Below, in pieces: positions 7,559 to 15,023 of a stretch of DNA of 64,000 nt. Under the pieces are notes generated by a model. That model did not search any database. It was not told the DNA's origin and saw only the letters and a program-made list of their open reading frames with translations. The position numbers were made by a program, and so were the translations under genes. Source of the stretch: Microlunatus parietis (lineage in GTDB: Bacteria; Actinomycetota; Actinomycetes; Propionibacteriales; Propionibacteriaceae); the NCBI RefSeq assembly GCF_013407955.1, contig NZ_JACCBU010000001.1:1984001-2048000 (forward strand), written 5' to 3'. Each line of letters begins with the position of its first letter. The stretch's first letter is position 1.

Positions 7559-9111
7559 GATCGGGACCGCAACGCCGTGGCCAGCGTCTGCTTCTGGTCG
7601 TCGAGCACGGTCCGTACCGAAGCAGCAAGATCACCGGTGGCGGCAATGCCTGCGGCGATCTCCCCGGTGATCCACGGTGCCGCGAACGAGGTGCCGCTCC
7701 AGATCGCGAACCCACTGCGATAGTCGTCGGCGTCGATGGTCGCCCTCGGCAGCGGATCGTCGCGCTGCACGGCGACTGCACGGCCGAGCCCTCCGGCCAG
7801 CGTCGTCGGTACGGTGCTCACCACGGCGGCCCCGGGCGCGTGCGTGGTCACCCAGGAGCCGTTGTTGGAGAACAGGGCGACGGTGTGGCCGTCCGGATTC
7901 AGCGCGCCGACGCTGGTCAAGCCCATCGCGCCCGACAGCTTGTCGGCCAGCCCGGCCGGCAGGAACCGCTCCGACGTCGCCCCGTTGCCCGCGGCGGCGA
8001 CCACGGCGATCCCGGCCTTGGCGTACTCCTGTAACACTGCCTTCAGCGGTGCACCGGCAGTCCGGTGCTCGGGTGTCTCGTGGTAGTAGCCCATCGAGAG
8101 ATTGACCACGTCGAGGCAGCGCCCTCCCTCGAATTCGGCGTGATGGTGCAGCCAGAGCAGTTGGTTCAGGGCCGTCAGGACGTCGTGCTCGGTCACTGTG
8201 CCGTCGGCGGCGAGCACCGGGACCATCATCAGATAGGCACTCGGACAGCGCTGCCGGATGATGCCGGCGACGAACGTCCCGTGGCCGGCCAGCGGGTCGA
8301 CCAGGCCGTTCAACGGATCGCTCACCACGCCCGTCGCCCGGGGGTCGGTCGCCTCCGTCGTCGGCACCCCGATCGGCGCCCCGCGGAACATGATCGTTTC
8401 GGTGCAGCCGCCGCTCGCCGGATCGAACCACGGGTGCGTACCCAGACCGGTGTCCAGCACCGCGATCACCGGTTCGCGGACCGGCTCCGGCGCCGTCAGC
8501 CGCGGGTCAGGGGCACTCCACACGACCGGCGTGCGGCCGCCGAGGCCGGGGCCGCCGTAGGCCGCGGCCAAGCCGCCGACGCCGCCCCAGACCCCGCTGA
8601 CTCCACCCCACACGCCGCTCACACCGCCCCACACGCCGCTGACGCCACCCCACGTCGGTCCCGCACTCATCACGTGGTCCAGCGCGACGTCTTCGGCCAG
8701 GCCCGAATCCTCCTTCAGCAACTGCTGAAGGATCTGCCAGGCATCCGGGGGCGCCTGCGGCCGGCCGGTGTTGTTGCTCAGCCGGACCTGGGTCGTCCAG
8801 GTCTGGTCGAAGAACTCGGCGTCGGCAGGGTTGTCGAGTTGATCAACGAATTCCTGGTCGCGCTGCGAAACGGTCACCGTCAGCCCGGTCTGGTTCTGGT
8901 CGTTCCAGCCCTGCAGCCGATTGATCGTGGCGTCGGCCCGTCGGGTCGGCATGCCCCGGACCAGCAGCCGGTCCGGGAGATAGATCGTCGGGGCGATCCG
9001 CTGGTCCGGCGTCTGAATCGCCGTGGCCGGATCGAGCACGCGCGCACCGTACCGGCCCAACGTCCCCGCCGGGATGTTGGGCGTGCGCAGCGGAGCGGGC
9101 GGAGGTTCCAT
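7555..9111 (-). CDS. cytoplasmic subtilisin-like (S8) serine protease
   Basis: Serine protease of 518 residues. The S8 triad is intact: Asp220 in AVLDTGLG, His277 in GHGTFVAG, Ser475 in SGTSFAAPW, with the oxyanion Asn in AAAGNGA. The first ~210 residues are a lineage-specific region ending in four glycine-rich heptads WGGVSGV (about 154-180). There is no signal peptide, so it probably acts inside the cell, unlike most subtilisins. The ATG at 9111 has a good AGGAG 6 bases upstream; the open frame runs further to 10071 but overlaps the caspase gene and is not coding. First gene of the protease/sigma/CHAT operon. Confidence 0.9.
   Translation of the reverse strand: MEPPPAPLRTPNIPAGTLGRYGARVLDPATAIQTPDQRIAPTIYLPDRLLVRGMPTRRADATINRLQGWNDQNQTGLTVTVSQRDQEFVDQLDNPADAEFFDQTWTTQVRLSNNTGRPQAPPDAWQILQQLLKEDSGLAEDVALDHVMSAGPTWGGVSGVWGGVSGVWGGVSGVWGGVGGLAAAYGGPGLGGRTPVVWSAPDPRLTAPEPVREPVIAVLDTGLGTHPWFDPASGGCTETIMFRGAPIGVPTTEATDPRATGVVSDPLNGLVDPLAGHGTFVAGIIRQRCPSAYLMMVPVLAADGTVTEHDVLTALNQLLWLHHHAEFEGGRCLDVVNLSMGYYHETPEHRTAGAPLKAVLQEYAKAGIAVVAAAGNGATSERFLPAGLADKLSGAMGLTSVGALNPDGHTVALFSNNGSWVTTHAPGAAVVSTVPTTLAGGLGRAVAVQRDDPLPRATIDADDYRSGFAIWSGTSFAAPWITGEIAAGIAATGDLAASVRTVLDDQKQTLATALRSRS
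8572..8652 (-). repeat. 21-bp coding tandem repeat (WGGVSGV heptads)
   Basis: Three WGGVSGV units plus a final WGGVGG are encoded by near-identical 21-bp units in the linker just before the S8 catalytic domain. Confidence 0.85.
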
Positions 9112-9140
9112 GGGGGCTCCTGAGGTGGGTGGTTGAGACG

Positions 9141-9169
9141 ACTGTAATGAGGATCGGCCTCCCCTGACA
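9141..9169 (-). promoter_or_regulatory. candidate promoter of the S8/sigma/CHAT operon
   Basis: Reading the minus strand, TGTCAG and TACAGT are separated by 17 bases, and TACAGT lies about 30 bases before the S8 start, leaving a short leader with a Shine-Dalgarno. The -35 is a poor TTGACA match, so it may be read by an alternative sigma factor. Confidence 0.35.
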
Positions 9170-9282
9170 GGAGTACGCCGATCTCGATCTGATACATCGC
9201 CGACGGGACGTATTTCCGCGGCCGGTTCTGCTTCTTCATCCGTGTCGGGCCCGATCAAGGGCTCGCCTGGAAAGGAGGAGAC

Positions 9283-10824
9283 ATGGCAACCGTCAAGGGG
9301 CTCCTGGTCGGAATCGACGACTACGGAGATCCACGCAACAACCTCGACAGCTGCGTTGCCGACGTGGCGCACGTCCGCACCCGGCTCGAGCGCGACTACG
9401 GCTTCCCGCCGGAGAACATCACGACCCTCATCGATGCCGAGGCGACGCTCGCGAACGTACGGACGGCCCTCGACGCCCTGTTCACCGACGTCGGTCCGGA
9501 AGATCGGCTGATCTTCATGTACAGCGGGCACGGCTATCAGGTCGCCGAGAACGACGCGCTCACCGAGGTGCTGGTCCTTCGGGACGGCTTCTTCACCGAC
9601 GACGAGCTGAGTCAGCGAACGGCGGGACTGCCGCCGGCCGTACTCACCGTGATCAGCGACTCCTGCCATTCCGGCGGGATGCAGAAGTTCTTCGTCACGG
9701 CCGGCGGCGGCGAGGTGACCCGCGCCAAGGTCTGGCTGCCCACCGATGATCAAGCCATCGCCCTGAACACCGCCCTGTCCAGCGGCACGGTGAAGAAGTT
9801 CGCACCGTTCGGCGCGAAGATGATCACCACCAATCCGGTCGCCGCGGCCGAGAAGGGGCTCGGCTCGGCCGACGTTCAAGATCAGGACGCGAAAGCCTTC
9901 GACGACGAGGAAGGGCAGCCGCGGCTCAACGCGCTGCTGCTCACCGCCTGCCGGGAGGACGAGACCGCATCGGCCCGGCGCAGCGACACGAAGGGGCTCT
10001 CGGCGTTCACGTACGCGCTGGGCAAGTCGCTGGACGCCCTCGGCATCGACGCGGCGCCGATGGACCTTCATCGGGAGGCCGAACGGATCCTCACCGAACT
10101 GGGGTTCCAGCAGCGGCCGTTGATCTTCGAACCGCCGGCTGCCCCGGAGATGGCGGAGACCTCATTCGTCCTCGGCAAGGCGAAGACACCGCTGATGATC
10201 ACCAGCACCCATGACCTCGCCGCTCAAATCCGGGCGGCGATCGAACAAGCGCTCACAGAGCAACGAAAGGACAAGATCATGACCACCACGACTGTATCGA
10301 CCAACGGACAGGTCGACGAGAAGTTCCTCCAGCTGCTGCCGGCCCTGATCGGCCCGGCGGTCAACATCATCGGGAACCTGTTCAAGGAGTATCAGCCCGC
10401 CGTCGCTGCGCCCGCCCCGAAGGCGGCCGCCGTCACGGTGCCGGACGAGAAGTTCCTGGAACTGCTTCCGGACCTGATTCCGCCGGCGCTCAGCATCATC
10501 GAGACCTTGTTCAAGAACTACCAGCCGACGGTGGTCGAACCGGCGTCCACCGGGTCGGGAGACGCCAAGTTCTTCCCGTTCCCCGGCCTGCCGAGCCTGC
10601 CCGGTCTGCCGGGCCTGCCTGGCGGCGACCTGTTCGGCTCGGTGCTCGGCGGGTTGTTCAAGGCCTACCAGTCCAACGGCCAGCCGACCGCCCAGAAGAC
10701 GGCGACGCCGGCGGTACCGGACGAGAAGTGGCTGCAGTTCCTGCCGATCGTGCTGCCGCCGCTGGTCGAAGGGATCAGCAGCCTGCTGAAGGACTACCAG
10801 CCCAAGCCGGTCCTGGCGGCCTGA
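9283..10824 (+). CDS. caspase-family (peptidase C14) protease with four C-terminal amphipathic repeats
   Basis: Residues 1 to ~300 form a metacaspase-like domain: MATVKGLLVGIDDYGD opening, catalytic His83 in YSGHGYQ and Cys128 in SDSCHSGG. The C-terminal ~180 residues hold four related modules of the form EKFLxLLPxLIxPALxIIxxLFKxYQ (near 346, 386, 430 and 485), joined by Pro/Ala/Thr linkers and a PGLPSLPGLPGLPGG tract. These are strongly hydrophobic/amphipathic and may bind membranes or oligomerise; that is inference. The ATG follows AAGGAGGAG. It is divergent from the S8/sigma/CHAT operon, sharing a 171-bp control region. No signal peptide is visible. Confidence 0.88.
   Translation: MATVKGLLVGIDDYGDPRNNLDSCVADVAHVRTRLERDYGFPPENITTLIDAEATLANVRTALDALFTDVGPEDRLIFMYSGHGYQVAENDALTEVLVLRDGFFTDDELSQRTAGLPPAVLTVISDSCHSGGMQKFFVTAGGGEVTRAKVWLPTDDQAIALNTALSSGTVKKFAPFGAKMITTNPVAAAEKGLGSADVQDQDAKAFDDEEGQPRLNALLLTACREDETASARRSDTKGLSAFTYALGKSLDALGIDAAPMDLHREAERILTELGFQQRPLIFEPPAAPEMAETSFVLGKAKTPLMITSTHDLAAQIRAAIEQALTEQRKDKIMTTTTVSTNGQVDEKFLQLLPALIGPAVNIIGNLFKEYQPAVAAPAPKAAAVTVPDEKFLELLPDLIPPALSIIETLFKNYQPTVVEPASTGSGDAKFFPFPGLPSLPGLPGLPGGDLFGSVLGGLFKAYQSNGQPTAQKTATPAVPDEKWLQFLPIVLPPLVEGISSLLKDYQPKPVLAA
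10266..10281 (+). promoter_or_regulatory. possible internal ribosome binding site and start in the caspase gene
   Basis: AAAGGA followed after 7 bases by an in-frame ATG (Met333, MTTTTVSTNGQVDEK) sits exactly at the boundary between protease domain and repeat region. It could yield a separate repeat-only protein of about 181 residues. Confidence 0.4.
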
Positions 10825-10869
10825 CCACCGCCTGAGCGGCTTCGCCGTTCTGGACGGGGACGGGGGAAC

Positions 10870-10908
10870 GACGGGGATGTCGCGCGCGATCCGCGCGGCA
10901 TCCCCGTC
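10870..10908 (+). terminator. strong stem-loop after the caspase gene
   Basis: GACGGGGATG pairs exactly with CATCCCCGTC around a further CGCGCG-rich inner stem. There is no T-run, as is common for actinobacterial terminators. It lies between the caspase stop and the next gene's promoter. Confidence 0.6.
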
Positions 10909-10917
10909 TCCGCGTCT

Positions 10918-10923
10918 CAGAAT
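10918..10923 (+). promoter_or_regulatory. -10 box CAGAAT, leaderless amidohydrolase start
   Basis: CAGAAT is 6 bases before the GTG at 10930. No Shine-Dalgarno is seen. Confidence 0.4.
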
Positions 10924-10929
10924 GGACGC

Positions 10930-12414
10930 GTGGACTCCGAACAGGTACTGCTGCGCAACGTCCGTCCGCTGGGATCCGGCGAACCCACCGAATTGTTGAT
11001 CATCGACGGCGTGCTCCGGCCGGGTCGCGAGGCCGGTCAGGCCGCCGGCCCGATCCGGGAGGTCGACCTGGACGGCCGCACCGTGCTGCGTGGGCTGTGG
11101 GACAGCCACGTCCACTTCGGCTCCTCGTCGTCGATGCAGCGACAGCTGGACCTGACCCGCACCGGGTCGGCGGCGGACGTGATCATCGCGGTCGCGGAGC
11201 GGCTCGCCGAGCAGCCGCCGGACCCCGTGATCATCGGGTACGGGTTCCGCGACGCCAACTGGCCGGAACGGCCGACCCGAGCGGCGCTGGACCGGGTGGC
11301 GCCGGACCGACCCGTCGTGCTGGCCAGCAACGATCTGCACTGCTGCTGGCTGAATACCGCAGCGTTCCGACACTTCGGCATCGCCGAGATCGAGGACGGC
11401 ATGCTGCGCGAGGACGACACGGGACCGGTCTATGCGGGACTCGAAAAGGCACCGGACGAGCAGGCGGACCGCTGGGCCCGGGAAGCAGCCGCGGAGGCGG
11501 CGGCGCGCGGGCTGGTCGGCATCGTCGAACTGGAACGCCAGCTCAATCCGGTCGTCTGGGCCCGCCGGGTGGCCGGCGGCAACCGGTCGCTGCGGGTCGA
11601 ATGCGGCGTCAATACTCCCGAACTGCCCGCTGCGCTTGAGTTGGGCCTGCGGACGGGTGATCCGGTGCCCGGCGGCGAGGGACTGCTCACCATGGGACCG
11701 CTCAAGTTGTTCATGGACGGGTCGCTGAACACTCGGACCGCCTACTGCCACGAACGCTATCCGGAGCCCGGCGACCCGAAGCATGATCACGGGATCCTGC
11801 TGCTGCCGTTCGACGACCTGGTCGAGCAGCTGCAGCAAGCGACCGGGGCCGGGCTCGAGTGCGCCGTGCACGCGATCGGCGATCGGGCCGTCGCGATCAC
11901 GCTGGACGCCTTCGAGAAGGTCGGCTGTTCGGGGCGGATCGAGCACGCACAGTTGATCACCCGGCGCGACCTGCCGCGGTTCGGCCGGCTGGGCATGATC
12001 GCCAGCGTGCAGCCGGACCATGCCGTCGTCGACCGCGACGTGACCGACCGGCACTGGCCGGACCGGACCGAGCGGGCGTACCCGTTCCGGGATCTGCTGG
12101 CGGCCGGGGCGACGCTCCGACTGGGCTCGGACGCCCCGGTGTCACCGCTCGACCCGTGGCTGACCATCGCCGCTGCCGTACACCGCAGCGCCGACGACCG
12201 GCCGTCCTGGCATCCCGAACAGGAAATCGACGTCGCCGCCGCACTGGACGCGTCCACCAACGGCCGGGCCCGCCCCGAGATCGGCGACGTCGCCGACCTG
12301 GTGATCACCGACCTGGACCCGCTGACCGCAACAACCCCGCAGCTCCGGACCATGCCGGTGCACGCGACCATGATCGCCGGCCGCTGGACCTGGCGAGCCG
12401 ACGGCGAGTTCTGA
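10930..12414 (+). CDS. amidohydrolase family 3 (YtcJ-like) metal-dependent hydrolase
   Basis: A 494-residue amidohydrolase-superfamily enzyme. The metal-binding HxH lies in LWDSHVHFG (His60, His62), a central FMDGSLNTRTAY segment is characteristic of YtcJ/LAF-type family 3 members, and later histidines occur in CAVHAIGDRA and RIEHAQLI, with the terminal Asp in RLGSDAPVSPLD. These enzymes hydrolyse N-acyl or cyclic amide bonds, and substrate prediction is unreliable. No signal peptide, so it is cytoplasmic. It stands alone, after the caspase terminator. Confidence 0.88.
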   Translation: MDSEQVLLRNVRPLGSGEPTELLIIDGVLRPGREAGQAAGPIREVDLDGRTVLRGLWDSHVHFGSSSSMQRQLDLTRTGSAADVIIAVAERLAEQPPDPVIIGYGFRDANWPERPTRAALDRVAPDRPVVLASNDLHCCWLNTAAFRHFGIAEIEDGMLREDDTGPVYAGLEKAPDEQADRWAREAAAEAAARGLVGIVELERQLNPVVWARRVAGGNRSLRVECGVNTPELPAALELGLRTGDPVPGGEGLLTMGPLKLFMDGSLNTRTAYCHERYPEPGDPKHDHGILLLPFDDLVEQLQQATGAGLECAVHAIGDRAVAITLDAFEKVGCSGRIEHAQLITRRDLPRFGRLGMIASVQPDHAVVDRDVTDRHWPDRTERAYPFRDLLAAGATLRLGSDAPVSPLDPWLTIAAAVHRSADDRPSWHPEQEIDVAAALDASTNGRARPEIGDVADLVITDLDPLTATTPQLRTMPVHATMIAGRWTWRADGEF

Positions 12415-12619
12415 GGCTCAGATTCCACGCAACTTCCGCCAACGCTCGGTGTGGGTTGGCGGAGTACGAGAAGGGCGATACGGTCCGAACGCTCGTGACG
12501 TGACCGTCGTCAACCGGCGCAACGGTGTGGTCCAGCACATCCGGCACTTCATCTTCCGAGGTCAGTGACGTGGCACCGGTCTGGGACAAGGCGGTCTGGA
12601 ACAAGGCGGAGGTGGCATC
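12415..12619 (+). other. intergenic, possible gene remnant
   Basis: Between the amidohydrolase and the next small gene one frame reads from a GTG near 12449 to the TGA at 12566-12568, ending VNRRNGVVQHIRHFIFRGQ. It has no clear start or ribosome site. It could be a short gene or the tail of a decayed one. Nothing else is recognised. Confidence 0.3.
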
Positions 12620-12997
12620 GTGTGGATCGATGAGAACGGCGTGACCCACACCGCGTGGGTCCCTCCCGAGTCCATCCTCGGCGAGGAAGCGGTAGCCGCG
12701 CTGCAGGCCGTGCCGCGGGCGGCCGCCGACGAGGTGATCCGTGAGCTCGACGCGGTGGCCAGGTCGGTCGAGGAGGCGGCCACGGCCGCCGCCGGCCGAG
12801 GTCCGAGTGACCCGGACCAGGCTGATCTCGACACCCTGCCCTACCCACCCACCTTCCCCGGCCTCACCCCTCGCACCGACGAGCAACTCGCCACCACCGT
12901 GCTGCGCTACCTGTCCGAGGTGCCGGCCGAGTGGAGGTACGAAGCGATGGAGGCGGTGTACGACGTCCTGGAGGAGCCTCCGACGGAGGAGAACTGA
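12620..12997 (+). CDS. small acidic hypothetical protein
   Basis: A 125-residue protein starting at GTG 12620 with a good GGAGG 6 bases upstream. It opens MWIDENGVTHTAWVPPESI, has a helical middle (EAVAALQAVPRAAADEVIREL), and ends in an acidic helical tail DVLEEPPTEEN. There is no membrane segment, signal peptide or recognised domain. The clear ribosome site and normal codon use argue that it is real. It is followed by a long repeat cluster. Confidence 0.55.
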   Translation: MWIDENGVTHTAWVPPESILGEEAVAALQAVPRAAADEVIRELDAVARSVEEAATAAAGRGPSDPDQADLDTLPYPPTFPGLTPRTDEQLATTVLRYLSEVPAEWRYEAMEAVYDVLEEPPTEEN

Positions 12998-13019
12998 CCG
13001 CAGGCTGAACCCCCACGAC

Positions 13020-13830
13020 TCAGCGGTGCGGGGTCCGGAGGGCCGGGGATCCGAGGGCTGGTTCCGAGGTGCTCGGGGCGCTGGGTTCGGGGTGCTCGGG
13101 GCCGGGGGCTGGGTTCGGGGTGCTCAGGGCCGGAGGCTGGGTTCGGGGTCGGGGTCCGGAGGTCCGAGGGCCGGCCCCGGGGCCCAGGGTCCGGACCCCG
13201 GGGGTCTGCGTTCCTGCGGGAACGTCGGTCAGGTCGCGCTTCCGTTGGGATCGTGTTTGCGCGGGGTGCGTCGGCAGGGGTCGGGGGTCACGTTCCCGCG
13301 GGAACGTTTCCGCGCGGTCGAGTCGCGTTCCCGCGGGCGTCAGCGGGGTCAGGGTCGGGTCGCGCTTCCGCAAGGATCGGTGTTTGCGCGGGGTGCGTCG
13401 GCAGGGGTCGAAGGTCACGTTCCCGCGGGAACGTTTTGCGGGGTCGAGTCGCGTTCCCGCGGGAACGTTTCCGCGCAGTCGAGTCGCGTTCCCGCGGGGC
13501 GTCAGCGGGGTCGAGGGTCGGGGTCGCGCTTCCGCACGGATCGTGTTTGCGCGGGGTGCGTCGGCAGGGGTCGAGGGTCGGGTCGCGCTTCCGTACAGGT
13601 CGTGTTTGCGGGGTCGTCGGCAGGGGGCGGAGGCGGGGATCGCGTTCCCGCGGGAACGCTTCCGCGCGGTCGAGTCGTACCCGCGGGAACGCTTCCGCGC
13701 GGTCGAGTCGCGTTCCCGCGGAAACGTCGGTCGGGTCGCGCTTCCGCACGGGTCGTGTTGGCGCGGGCGTCGGCAGGGCGAGTGTCGCGTTCCCGCGGGA
13801 ACGTCTGTGGGAGCCGAGGGCGGGTGCCAA
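13020..13830. repeat. GC-rich repeat cluster with TTCCCGCGGGAA palindromes
   Basis: From 13070 to 13165 a ~30-bp unit around GGGTTCGGGGTGCTC repeats about three times. From 13200 to 13810 a compound unit recurs about five times: CGCGCTTCCG, then GTTTGCGCGGGGTGCG, then TCGGCAGGGG. It is interspersed with the palindrome CGTTCCCGCGGGAACG (exact near 13291, 13418, 13452, 13641 and 13787, plus variants). All frames are open on both strands because of GC content, but spacing is irregular and the encoded peptides are low-complexity Arg/Gly/Pro, so I call it non-coding. It lies between two converging transcripts. From 13830 to 14117 I see only GC-rich sequence. Confidence 0.8.
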
Positions 13831-14117
13831 GGACCGGCGGCCTGGCTCCGAGGCCTGGGGTCGGGGTCCAGGCTGGAGATCCGGAAGCGAATCAAGCCTC
13901 AGGAACCCAGGATTGAGGGGCTTCGGCCCAGCCGACCCCGCAGCAACGCAAGCCATCAGGAACGCAGGGGGTCTGGGCCGAGGTCAGGGCCAGGGTCCGG
14001 GCCGGGGGTCCGGGGCGAAGCCCGCCGGGCGGGGCCTGGGGGTTGCACCCCCAGAAAACAAACCGGACGACCCGGCGAAAGGTGCGAAGCACCTGAGCAG
14101 GGTCGTCCTGAGTCCGG

Positions 14118-14190
14118 TGGAGCTAAGGGGATTCGAACCCCTGACCTTCGCATTGCGAACGCGACGCTCTACCAACTGAGCTATAGCCCC
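14118..14190 (-). tRNA. tRNA-Ala (anticodon CGC)
   Basis: The 73-nt minus-strand sequence folds as a cloverleaf: acceptor GGGGCTA/TAGCTCC with the alanine identity wobble pair G3:U70, D-arm GCTC...GAGC, anticodon loop TTCGCAA giving CGC (reads GCG), and T-arm AGGGGTTCGAATCCCCT. Discriminator is A; the 3' CCA is not encoded. Confidence 0.97.
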
Positions 14191-14224
14191 GGGTACGGCC
14201 TCGGGCCGCAACCAGCACGCAGAC

Positions 14225-14252
14225 TTTATCATCAGCCGCGCCGTGCTTCGAA
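14225..14252 (-). promoter_or_regulatory. candidate tRNA-Ala promoter
   Basis: On the minus strand TTCGAA and GATAAA are spaced 16 bases apart and would start transcription about 27 bases before the tRNA 5' end. Confidence 0.35.
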
Positions 14253-14357
14253 CCGGTTCACGTCGACGTCGCTCCCCGTTCGTTGCCCCACCCGGCCGGC
14301 GTGGGGTTGGCTGAACGGAAGGACGTGTCCGTGACCCCGCACGAGAGGTGTCTTGCC

Positions 14358-15023
14358 ATGAGCCAGACCCGCGTTCGCACCCTGATCTCCGCCGTCGCCG
14401 CCCTGCTCACGCTGGCCGCGACGTCCTTCCTCACCACCGGCCCGGCCGCTGCCGCCGAGAGCTACTCGGCGCCGCTGAGCGAGGCGATCGATCATCTGGA
14501 CGTCGCCACGGAGCAGCGCGACGGCTACGACCGGGATAAGTTCAATCACTGGGTCGACGCGGACGGCGACGGCTGCGACGCCCGGGACGAGGTGTTGATC
14601 GCGGAGGCGGACGATCCGCCGACGGTGGGTTCGGGCTGCTCGCTGAGCGGCGGCCGCTGGTATTCGTACTACGACGGGGTCTCGCACACCCAGACCTCGG
14701 ACATCGACATCGATCACCTGGTGCCGCTAGCGGAGGCCTGGGACTCGGGCGCCCATGACTGGTCGGCGAGCCGGCGGGAGTCGTACGCGAACGATCTGGG
14801 CGACTACCGGACGCTGGTCGGGGTCACGGATTCGGTGAACCAGGCGAAGGGTGATCAGGATCCGGCGGAGTGGCTGCCCGAGGAGCAGCAGTGTCGCTAC
14901 CTGCGCGAGTTCGTCGCGGTGAAGATCCGCTGGAGCCTCGCGGTCGATTCCACCGAGAAGGCGGCGCTGGAGGACCTGGCCGGCGACTGCGAGAACTCGA
15001 CGATCACCGTAACGGTGGTCTAG
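14358..15023 (+). CDS. secreted HNH-family nuclease (DUF1524/GmrSD C-terminal type)
   Basis: A 221-residue exported protein. The ATG at 14358, after GAGAGG, begins a Sec signal peptide (MSQTRVRTLISAVAALLTLA...GPAAAAE). The mature part carries the DUF1524-type His-Me finger: DGDGCDARDEVL, then DIDHLVPLAEAWDSGA with the catalytic DHL, then NDLGDYRTL and QAKGDQDPAEWLP. Such proteins degrade extracellular DNA, for nutrition or competition. It stands alone, and its stop codon overlaps the stop of the converging aldehyde dehydrogenase. An upstream GTG at 14331 is a less likely start. Confidence 0.88.
   Translation: MSQTRVRTLISAVAALLTLAATSFLTTGPAAAAESYSAPLSEAIDHLDVATEQRDGYDRDKFNHWVDADGDGCDARDEVLIAEADDPPTVGSGCSLSGGRWYSYYDGVSHTQTSDIDIDHLVPLAEAWDSGAHDWSASRRESYANDLGDYRTLVGVTDSVNQAKGDQDPAEWLPEEQQCRYLREFVAVKIRWSLAVDSTEKAALEDLAGDCENSTITVTVV

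Noticed and set aside
9112..10071. Upstream extension of the S8 protease frame
   Set aside because: It would overlap most of the caspase protease domain; a good ribosome site and normal start occur at 9111.
3912..10824. Gasdermin or known CRISPR-linked caspase (TPR-CHAT/Craspase) system
   Set aside because: No gasdermin-like pore protein, Cas7-11 or CRISPR array lies in the window.
13200..13810. CRISPR-like array
   Set aside because: Repeat units are irregular, spacers are themselves repeated, and there are no cas genes.
14118..14190. Attachment site for an integrated element at the tRNA
   Set aside because: No integrase gene or repeated tRNA 3' end was found on either side.
13069..14334. 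421-residue frame across the repeat cluster and tRNA-Ala
   Set aside because: The peptide is made of repeated Gly/Arg/Ser words, all frames are open there, and it reads through a tRNA.
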